Shown: piece after piece, positions 23,852 through 28,707 of the stretch
How positions within the stretch are numbered: position 1 is the first letter of the stretch
Layout of the letters: each line of letters starts with the position of its first letter
Source of the DNA: Pseudomonadota bacterium
GTDB lineage: Bacteria; Pseudomonadota; Alphaproteobacteria; Rhizobiales; Xanthobacteraceae
Assembly (NCBI GenBank): GCA_023423415.1
Contig: JAFAFP010000264.1
Coordinates: 1-28,707 of the forward strand
DNA length: 28,707 bases
Direction of reading: 5' to 3'
Translations under genes and position numbers: made by a program
Notes under the pieces: model-generated
The model's database searches: none
Seen by the model: the letters and a program-made list of their open reading frames with translations, nothing else
Told to the model about the DNA's origin: nothing

Positions 23852-24178
23852 TTAACCGCGCACCCAACGACATCGCATTTGCGGAGTAATAACTGTGCCG
23901 CTTGGCCGATATTCGGTTGCGTTCCAATCAACGCACTCCCGCACCGCACCAGGCCCCGGCCAAGAATAATTCCCTGGACGCGGATAATCCCATGCCGGCG
24001 GCTGAACGCGCTGCACGCGAACGCGTGGTCGCTGACGCTCCTGCCTTGTTTGAGCTGAAAATTCCGCCGCTCTTCCTGTCAGAGCGTTCATTCCGACGGC
24101 AGACCGGTGAGATGAATCCGTCGCATGAGCGGCTGTGGAAATCAGAATCAGTGCGGAGGCGATGGATATCGGTTTCAT
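23852..24178 (-). CDS. Small exported protein 4 with C-terminal Cys pair
   Basis: A 108-residue protein with a signal peptide (ISIASALILISTAAHA, cut near AHA-T), a sequence GRAAEFSAQTRQERQR resembling the tag of the three neighbouring genes, a proline-rich stretch (QPPAWDYPRPGNYSWPGPG) and a distinct end ECVDWNATEYRPSGTVITPQMRCRWVRG with two cysteines that could form a disulfide after export. It lacks the Tyr/Arg repeats. AAGGGAG precedes the ATG by about 10 bases. The gene is divergent from the small membrane-protein gene at 24256. Family not recognised; the link to proteins 1-3 rests on position, export and the short tag. Confidence 0.7.
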   Translation of the reverse strand: MKPISIASALILISTAAHATDSSHRSAVGMNALTGRAAEFSAQTRQERQRPRVRVQRVQPPAWDYPRPGNYSWPGPGAVRECVDWNATEYRPSGTVITPQMRCRWVRG

Positions 24179-24220
24179 AGGGTGAACGCTCCCTTATCTG
24201 CTTTCGCAGGTCAACCTCGT

Positions 24221-24249
24221 TTGAGCAACAGAGTCGTCCAGACTATGCT
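24221..24249 (+). promoter_or_regulatory. Promoter placed for a leaderless transcript
   Basis: TTGAGC (24221-24226), 17 bases, TATGCT (24244-24249). The -10 box ends six bases before the ATG at 24256, so transcription would begin at or next to the start codon. Confidence 0.45.
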
Positions 24250-24255
24250 GTCGTC

Positions 24256-24483
24256 ATGAACCCTACGAATTCAGACCGCAACCGGCAGCACGCGGCCTTA
24301 AGCGATCTCGAGCGCCTTCGGCACGAGGGCGACATGCTGACGCGATTGCTGCGACCAACGAGCGCGGTTGAAACCGATCTTGCCGATCCGATCGAATGCT
24401 GGGGTCGACGTATCGGGCGCGGCCTTGCCGTAGTCGCCTTCCTCGGGCTTTGTGTCTATTTCTATGTCACCTATGTCCACTGA
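24256..24483 (+). CDS. Small single-span membrane protein, unknown function
   Basis: A 75-residue protein with a hydrophilic N-terminal half (charged helix SDLERLRHEGDMLTRLL, residues 16-32) and one hydrophobic segment near the C-terminus (about residues 54-73, GLAVVAFLGLCVYFYVTYV), the layout of a tail-anchored or C-terminally anchored protein. There is no ribosome site, and a promoter-like sequence places the transcript start at the ATG. Its end overlaps the metallopeptidase start by 11 bases, so the two are probably translated from one message and may act together at the membrane; this is inference. Confidence 0.65.
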   Translation: MNPTNSDRNRQHAALSDLERLRHEGDMLTRLLRPTSAVETDLADPIECWGRRIGRGLAVVAFLGLCVYFYVTYVH

Positions 24484-24925
24484 CGCTCCCGACGATCCCG
24501 CCGTCAATCCATTGACCGACCCGCTGTCCTGGCGAGCGGTCAAGGCGCTTTCGCTCGACGACATGGATGCGATCGCGTCCGACGCCTTTCGCCGACTGCC
24601 GGAGGATTTCCGGGCGCTTTGCGAAGGCGTCATTATTCGGGTGGAGGACTTTCCATCGGCTGAGGTGGTGGCCGACATGAAGTTGGAGAGCGAGTTCGAC
24701 ATACTCGGGCTGTTTCAGGGCGTCGGCCTACCGTTCCGCTCCGAGAGCGCGCCGACCCACATGCCAAACATGATCTGGCTCTATCGCCGTCCGATCCTCG
24801 ATTATTGGGCGGAACACGAAGATGCGCTGGGCACAATCATCACCCATGTCCTCGTGCACGAAATCGGTCATCACTTCGGCCTGTCCGACGATGACATGGA
24901 AGCGATCGAAGCCAGCGTCCAATAA
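24473..24925 (+). CDS. Minimal zincin-like metallopeptidase family protein
   Basis: A 150-residue protein of the small zincin-like family (DUF1025 type). It has the zinc-binding motif THVLVHEIGHHFGLSDDDMEAIE (about 124-146), with HEIGHH at 129-134 and the following acidic D-D-D run that supplies the usual third ligand or stabiliser, and a preceding IWLYRRPILDYW strand-helix segment typical of the family. There is no signal peptide. Start choice: the ATG at 24473 is used; an ATG at 24464 and a GTG at 24452, all inside the preceding gene, are possible. Substrate unknown; members of this family are widely conserved but mostly uncharacterised. Confidence 0.85.
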   Translation: MSTDAPDDPAVNPLTDPLSWRAVKALSLDDMDAIASDAFRRLPEDFRALCEGVIIRVEDFPSAEVVADMKLESEFDILGLFQGVGLPFRSESAPTHMPNMIWLYRRPILDYWAEHEDALGTIITHVLVHEIGHHFGLSDDDMEAIEASVQ

Positions 24926-24957
24926 TCCCTTCACGCGCAATTTCAGGAGAGAATACC

Positions 24958-25356
24958 ATGCGCCAGAAGCCTTGCCTAACATCGTCCGACGTTCTGAAAA
25001 TGGTCGCAGCCTGCAAGGCGGAAGCTGAAAAGAACAGCTGGAACGTAACCATCGCTGTCACCGATGACGCTGGCTTTCTGCTCTATCTCGAACGCATGGA
25101 TGGCGCCGGGCCAACCTCCGCCGAAGTCGCTATTGCAAAAGCCAAGACCTCGGCTATCAGCCGCAGGCCCTCCAAATTCTGGGAGGATCGGATCAAGGAT
25201 CGCCCCGGCTTCCTCAATTTCCCCGGCGTGCTGCAGATCCAAGGCGGCCTCCCGATCACGTATCAGGGCGAATGCGTGGGTGCGATCGGGGTCTCCGGCG
25301 TGCAGTCCCACGAGGACGAGCAGATCGCCAAGGCGGGTATCGACACGCTGGGCTGA
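24958..25356 (+). CDS. GlcG/HbpS family (DUF336) protein
   Basis: A 132-residue single-domain protein of the GlcG/HbpS family, recognised by WNVTIAVTDDAGFLLYLERMDGAGPTSAEVAIAKAKTSA (about 28-66) and by the C-terminal FPGVLQIQGGLPITYQGECVGAIGVSGVQSHEDEQIAKAG. Known relatives bind haem (HbpS) or sit in glycolate or propanediol operons; a specific role cannot be assigned. It has no signal peptide, so it would be cytoplasmic. AGGAG upstream of the ATG fits a normal start. It follows the metallopeptidase by 32 bases on the same strand and precedes leuD by 95 bases. Confidence 0.88.
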   Translation: MRQKPCLTSSDVLKMVAACKAEAEKNSWNVTIAVTDDAGFLLYLERMDGAGPTSAEVAIAKAKTSAISRRPSKFWEDRIKDRPGFLNFPGVLQIQGGLPITYQGECVGAIGVSGVQSHEDEQIAKAGIDTLG

Positions 25357-25372
25357 CCCGCGAGGGTTGCAC

Positions 25373-25400
25373 TTGACCCCGCGCCTTTCGGGCTTAAACA
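25373..25400 (+). promoter_or_regulatory. Candidate promoter for leuD
   Basis: CTTGACC with TTGACC at 25373-25378, then 16 bases and TAAACA (25395-25400). The -35 is strong, the -10 weak. It would give leuD its own promoter, which makes sense because leuC is on a separate message. Confidence 0.35.
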
Positions 25401-25451
25401 AGGCCGCAAAGGCGTGGGGATCTGCGGTTCCCCGGCCCAAGGAGCCGATCG

Positions 25452-26057
25452 ATGGAAAAATTTACAGTTCTGGAAGGCGTCGCGGCGCCGCTGAAAGTGG
25501 TCAATGTCGACACCGACATGATCATCCCGAAGCAATATCTGAAGACCATCAAGCGCACCGGTCTCGGCAAAGGCCTGTTCTCGGAAAAGCGCTTCAATGA
25601 CGATGGCAGCGAGAACCCGGATTTCGTGCTCAACAAGGCTGCCTATCGGAACGCCAAGATTCTCGTGGCCGGAGACAATTTCGGTTGCGGCTCCTCGCGC
25701 GAGCATGCGCCTTGGGCGCTGCTTGATTTCGGCATCCGCTGCGTGATCTCAACGTCGTTCGGCGACATTTTCTACAACAACAGCTTCAAGAACGGCATCT
25801 TGCCGATCCGCGTTTCGCCTGAGGATCTCGAGAAGCTGTTCGACGACGCCGAGCGCGGCGCCAATGCGACGATGACCATCGATCTCGAGAATCAGGAGAT
25901 CCGCGGTCCGGACGGTGGCGCGATCAAGTTCGATATCGATCCGCATCGCAAGCACTGCCTGCTAAACGGCCTCGACGACATCGGCCTGACGATGGTCAAA
26001 AAGGACAAGATCGATTCATACGAGAGCAAGCTCGGCGCCGAGCGCCCTTGGATGTGA
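25452..26057 (+). CDS. leuD: 3-isopropylmalate dehydratase small subunit LeuD
   Basis: Small swivel-domain subunit of isopropylmalate isomerase, partner of LeuC. The 201-residue protein has VVNVDTDMIIPKQYLKTIKRTGLGKGLF (about 16-43), the FGCGSSREHAPWALLDFGIRCVIS segment (about 77-100) that binds substrate, and FYNNSFKNGILPI. AAGGAG lies 8 bases before the ATG. A strong terminator follows. Separation from leuC by about 3 kb of unrelated genes implies independent expression of the two subunits. Confidence 0.98.
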   Translation: MEKFTVLEGVAAPLKVVNVDTDMIIPKQYLKTIKRTGLGKGLFSEKRFNDDGSENPDFVLNKAAYRNAKILVAGDNFGCGSSREHAPWALLDFGIRCVISTSFGDIFYNNSFKNGILPIRVSPEDLEKLFDDAERGANATMTIDLENQEIRGPDGGAIKFDIDPHRKHCLLNGLDDIGLTMVKKDKIDSYESKLGAERPWM

Positions 26058-26081
26058 GAGTCTGATAGATAATTTGATGCA

Positions 26082-26109
26082 ATGGCCGGGCACATCGCCC
26101 GGCCATTTT
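26082..26109. terminator. Intrinsic terminator between leuD and the LysE-type gene
   Basis: ATGGCCGGGC (26082-26091), loop ACATC, GCCCGGCCAT (26097-26106), then TTT to 26109. The T-run is short but the stem is a perfect 10 base pairs, between convergent genes. Confidence 0.75.
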
Positions 26110-26113
26110 GCTT

Positions 26114-26728
26114 TCAGCGGGTCCGCGTCAGCGCAAGCCACACACCGCCGCCAATCAGAAAGACACCACTGAGCTTTGAAATCATCCGCACGCGCGCTCG
26201 CGTGAAGAACAATCGAGCGCGGCCGGTTAGAATTGCATAAGAGCCGTCGGTGATTGCCGCCGTGAACATTGCGGTCGCGCCGAGCAAAATGACCTGCGCG
26301 ATGTAATCGCTCTTCGGATCGACGAATTGCGGAATGAAAGCGCCGAAGAAAATCAGAACCTTCGGATTGCTCAGCATCACCAAAAAGCCCTGCAAGAAGA
26401 ACCCGCCGCGTGGCGTCTGCGTCTTGTCCGGCTCATCGAGCTTACCCGACGCGCGAAACATTTTGATGCCGATCCAGACGAGATAAGCCGCGCCGACAAA
26501 GCGCACCCAGTCGAACCATACGCCCATCGTCTCGATAACAGAGGCAAGTCCAATCACCAGCACGCCGACGAACACGGCAAGACCAAGCTGCGTGCCGGCC
26601 ACATTCAATAGTCCCGCACGTGTGCCATGCGTCAGCGAGTTCGCAACGATCAGCGTGACGGTCGGACCGGGCACCAACGTGAAGACGACACAGGCAAGCA
26701 GATAGGCGGCGAAGAGTTCGAGGGACAT
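26114..26728 (-). CDS. LysE/RhtB family amino-acid exporter
   Basis: A 204-residue inner-membrane protein with about six spans. The RhtB/LysE signature is clear: the opening AAYLLACVVFTLVPGPTVTLIVANSLTHGTRAG (about 7-39), the GAAYLVWIGIKMFRA segment after helix 3, and FLVMLSNPKVLIFFGAFIPQFVDP (about 115-138). Characterised members export lysine, homoserine, threonine or leucine-type amino acids; the substrate here is not determined. It starts 11 bases after the CitE-like lyase gene and is probably co-transcribed with it. Confidence 0.92.
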   Translation of the reverse strand: MSLELFAAYLLACVVFTLVPGPTVTLIVANSLTHGTRAGLLNVAGTQLGLAVFVGVLVIGLASVIETMGVWFDWVRFVGAAYLVWIGIKMFRASGKLDEPDKTQTPRGGFFLQGFLVMLSNPKVLIFFGAFIPQFVDPKSDYIAQVILLGATAMFTAAITDGSYAILTGRARLFFTRARVRMISKLSGVFLIGGGVWLALTRTR

Positions 26729-26739
26729 GGTGATACTTT

Positions 26740-27621
26740 CTATTGTCGCGCCGCGATCGCATCGGCAATCGCCACCGTGCGGCGTGCGATGTCGGCATGC
26801 ATGCGCTCGACCATCCGGCCATCCAGCATGATCGCGCCCTTGTCGGCATTCTCCGGCAGCTCAAACGCGGCGATGAATTTGCGCGCCTGGGCGATCTCTG
26901 TGCCACTCGGTGAAAAGGCCTCGTTACAAGGCGCAATCTGATTCGGATGAATCAGCGTCTTGCCATCCATACCGAGATCGCGGCCTTGCCCGCATTCCTC
27001 GACAAAGCCTTCCGCATTGCCAATGTCGTTGAACACGCCATCAAGGATAGCAATTCCATAGGCCCGCGCTGCAAGAACGCAGCTCGTAATCCACGGCAAC
27101 ATCGGCGCGCGCCCCGGGATCAGCCGCGCCGACGTTTCCTTGGCAAGATCATTGGTCCCCAGCACGAAGCCGGCCAACCGCGTTTCCGAGTCCCTGGCTG
27201 CGGCCGCAATGTCAGCGACATTGAGAATCGCAATCGGTGTTTCGATCATCGCCCACAGGCGCGTCTTGTGATTTGTTCCCATGTCGAGCAGGCGCCGGCC
27301 AAGCATTTCGAGTTGCCGCGAATTGTTGATCTTTGGAACCAGAATGGCATCGGGTGCAGCCTGGGCTGCCGCGTGCAGATCGTCCGCATGCCACGGCGTA
27401 TCGATGCCATTGACGCGGATGAATACTTCCCGCGCGCCGAAGCCGCCGGCTTTAACCGCTGCTGCGGCCTGCTCGCGCGCCTGCACCTTGGCGTCGGGAG
27501 CGACAGCATCTTCCAGATCGATGATGACGCCATCGACGGGTAGCGTTCGCGCCTTTTCGATCGCACGGGCGTTGGAGCCAGGCATATACAGAACGGAACG
27601 GCGCGGTCGGATTGTCATCAT
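26740..27621 (-). CDS. HpcH/HpaI aldolase / citrate-lyase beta-like protein
   Basis: A 293-residue TIM-barrel lyase of the CitE-like group, which cleaves or forms short 2-hydroxy-acyl-CoA or related C-C bonds with Mg2+. Motifs in order: RRSVLYMPGSNARAIEKA (7-24), DGVIIDLEDAV (30-40) with metal-site Glu and Asp, REVFIRVNGIDTPW, AILVPKI, AMIETPIAI (about 134-142), FVLGTNDLAKE and MDGKTLIHPNQI (about 228-239). The isolated gene without citrate-lyase partners, next to an exporter, fits the malyl-CoA, citramalyl-CoA or beta-methylmalyl-CoA lyase-like branch rather than citrate lyase itself; that choice is an inference. The start is ATG at 27621, with another ATG at the next codon. Confidence 0.9.
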   Translation of the reverse strand: MMTIRPRRSVLYMPGSNARAIEKARTLPVDGVIIDLEDAVAPDAKVQAREQAAAAVKAGGFGAREVFIRVNGIDTPWHADDLHAAAQAAPDAILVPKINNSRQLEMLGRRLLDMGTNHKTRLWAMIETPIAILNVADIAAAARDSETRLAGFVLGTNDLAKETSARLIPGRAPMLPWITSCVLAARAYGIAILDGVFNDIGNAEGFVEECGQGRDLGMDGKTLIHPNQIAPCNEAFSPSGTEIAQARKFIAAFELPENADKGAIMLDGRMVERMHADIARRTVAIADAIAARQ

Positions 27622-27718
27622 AGGCCTCTGTTATCGCCCACAAATACGGGCGACGCAGTATACGCAGCAAACGCAGGTTTACGACAAGACCGGATCCCCA
27701 TCACAAGGCATCGGAAAA

Positions 27719-28465
27719 ATGAGCGTTCAACCTGAAACCGATCTGTGGCTGGTTGGGATGGACGGCTGTCGGGCCGGGTGGGTCGCAGCCTTAATCCAGC
27801 CTACTGGCAATGACGTTCGTATTCGCGTCATGCCGCGGTTTGCGGACATCGCCAAAGCGCCGGAAAAGCCCGCCGTTATTGCGGTCGATATTCCCGTCGG
27901 GCTTCCCGACCACACAGGTCCCGGCGGCCGTGACGCCGAAAATGCGATCCGCCCTCTTCTCGGCGCCCGGCAATCGTCAGTATTTTCCGTGCCATCGCGC
28001 GCGGCGCTGGAAGCGACCGATTATCGCGACGCCTGCGGTATCGCGCTCTCGACGTCCGATCCACCGCGCAAGATCTCCAGGCAGCTCTTCATGATCGCTC
28101 CAAAGATCCGCGAGGTTGATGCCAGCTTGCGCAACGATGTTGGACTGGCCAAGCGGGTGTTCGAAGTTCATCCCGAAGCCGCATTCTGGCGGCTCAATGG
28201 GGAGTGTGCCTTACCGGAACCGAAAAAGATCAGGGGGAAGGCGTACGAGCCGGGACTTCGACTGCGCCGGAAATTGCTCGTCGCAGCGGGATTGCCGCGC
28301 GACGTGGTCGAAGCGGCCTCACCGCCGGGAGCCGCTGCTGACGATTTGCTTGACGCGCTGGCCTGCGCCGCGATTGCGAGGCGAATTCACAGCGGTATTG
28401 CGCGGCCACACCCTAATCCACCGCCACGCGATTCTTACGGGTTGCCGATGGCGATCTGGACGTGA
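27719..28465 (+). CDS. DUF429 family protein
   Basis: A 248-residue protein of the DUF429 family, recognised by GMDGCRAGWVAAL (13-25), VIAVDIPVGLPD (about 54-65), GRDAENAIRPLLGARQSSVFSVPSR, the central KIREVD segment, FEVHPEAAFW and PPGAAADDLLDALACAAIARRI near the end. The D-G-C-x-x-G-W and V-D-I-P acidic pairs recall an RNase H-like fold; the biochemical function is not established. The ATG at 27719 follows GGAAAA; the frame is open upstream, but that part is antisense to the lyase gene and is rejected. Divergent from the lyase gene across 97 bases. Confidence 0.85.
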   Translation: MSVQPETDLWLVGMDGCRAGWVAALIQPTGNDVRIRVMPRFADIAKAPEKPAVIAVDIPVGLPDHTGPGGRDAENAIRPLLGARQSSVFSVPSRAALEATDYRDACGIALSTSDPPRKISRQLFMIAPKIREVDASLRNDVGLAKRVFEVHPEAAFWRLNGECALPEPKKIRGKAYEPGLRLRRKLLVAAGLPRDVVEAASPPGAAADDLLDALACAAIARRIHSGIARPHPNPPPRDSYGLPMAIWT

Positions 28466-28504
28466 ATAAGAAGCCATGACGGTCCAACTGTAGAGAGTAC
28501 GACC

Positions 28505-28707
28505 ATGCGCTTCCCCGATCGCCTCCTTAAGGGCTATACTGCCTTTCTCGGCGGCCGATTGCGCGAGGAGCAGAGCCGCTATCAGTCCCTCGCAGAAAAG
28601 GGCCAATCACCGGAAATCATGGTGGTCGGCTGCTGCGACTCCCGTGTCTCGCCGGAAGTGATTTTCGACGCCGGGCCCGGCGAATTGTTCGTCGTGCGCA
28701 ACGTTGC
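28505..28707 (+). CDS. Beta-class carbonic anhydrase (partial, 5' end)
   Basis: The first 67 codons of a beta-carbonic anhydrase, cut by the window end. The visible chain has FPDRLLKGYTAFLGGRL, then SLAEKGQSPEIMVVGCCDSRVSPE (about 28-51), which holds the zinc-ligand Cys43 and the catalytic Asp45-Arg47 pair of the C-x-D-x-R motif, and GELFVVRNV. The enzyme interconverts CO2 and bicarbonate in the cytoplasm. It starts 39 bases after the DUF429 gene in the same direction. The rest, including the H-x-x-C zinc ligands, lies outside the window. Confidence 0.93.
   Translation, partial: MRFPDRLLKGYTAFLGGRLREEQSRYQSLAEKGQSPEIMVVGCCDSRVSPEVIFDAGPGELFVVRNV

Noticed and set aside
27281..27718. N-terminal extension of the DUF429 gene
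   Set aside because: Lies antisense to the CitE-like lyase; the family motif GxDGCxxGW begins about 13 residues after the ATG at 27719.

Overview
The window looks like chromosomal DNA of an alphaproteobacterium in the order Rhizobiales, most likely the Bradyrhizobium/Afipia/Rhodopseudomonas/Nitrobacter family. The basis is the high-GC codon use, protein sequences of that type (DnaK, HrcA, Ffh, LeuC), the pairing of hrcA-grpE with rph-rdgB, a dapF-mtaB-ftsY-yciB neighbourhood, an alphaproteobacterial sigma-32 promoter in front of dnaK, and separated leuC and leuD. Family-level placement is inference. No tRNA, rRNA, CRISPR array, transposase, integrase or phage gene was seen, and the region reads as mostly core genome.

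Layout. (1) 1-9.2 kb, mostly minus strand, is a heat-shock neighbourhood: dnaK with a consensus-matching sigma-32 promoter, a GT-C-like membrane protein translationally coupled to a TRIC/UPF0126 channel, an exported protein on the plus strand, then grpE, hrcA and a BT1-type MFS transporter. (2) 9.3-10.7 kb, plus strand: rph-rdgB, overlapping by 4 bases. (3) 10.7-15.7 kb, mostly minus: dapF-mtaB-MaoC hydratase and ftsY-yciB, with an RluA-type pseudouridine synthase inserted in the opposite direction. (4) 15.8-16.8 kb, plus: a secreted GyrI-like protein and a small two-helix membrane protein. (5) 16.8-20.76 kb, plus: the SRP/ribosome operon ffh-rpsP-rimM-trmD-rplS, with a structured leader in front of ffh and a strong terminator after rplS. 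(6) 21.0-26.1 kb: leuC and leuD separated by about 3 kb of accessory genes. These are four small exported proteins on the minus strand, three of them extremely rich in Tyr, Arg and Trp, followed on the plus strand by a small membrane protein, a minimal HExxH metallopeptidase and a GlcG/HbpS-like protein. (7) 26.1-28.7 kb: a LysE/RhtB exporter with a CitE-like lyase (minus), a DUF429 protein, and the 5' end of a beta-carbonic anhydrase (plus), cut by the window end.

The genes serve protein folding (DnaK, GrpE, the HrcA repressor), membrane targeting (FtsY and Ffh, the two SRP GTPases, both here), RNA modification and processing (RNase PH, MtaB, RimM, TrmD, RluA-like), nucleotide-pool cleaning (RdgB), lysine/peptidoglycan precursor and leucine synthesis (DapF, LeuC, LeuD).

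The least ordinary stretch is the leuC-leuD interval. Four adjacent exported mini-proteins carry an EFSAQRR-like tag, clear in three of them, shortly after the signal peptide. The first two have EcfG-like promoter motifs (GAAAC-N16-CGTT) at exactly the same distance from their start codons, and intrinsic terminators stand downstream of the first three. This looks like a lineage-specific, possibly general-stress-controlled family of cell-envelope proteins. All functional statements about it are inference.
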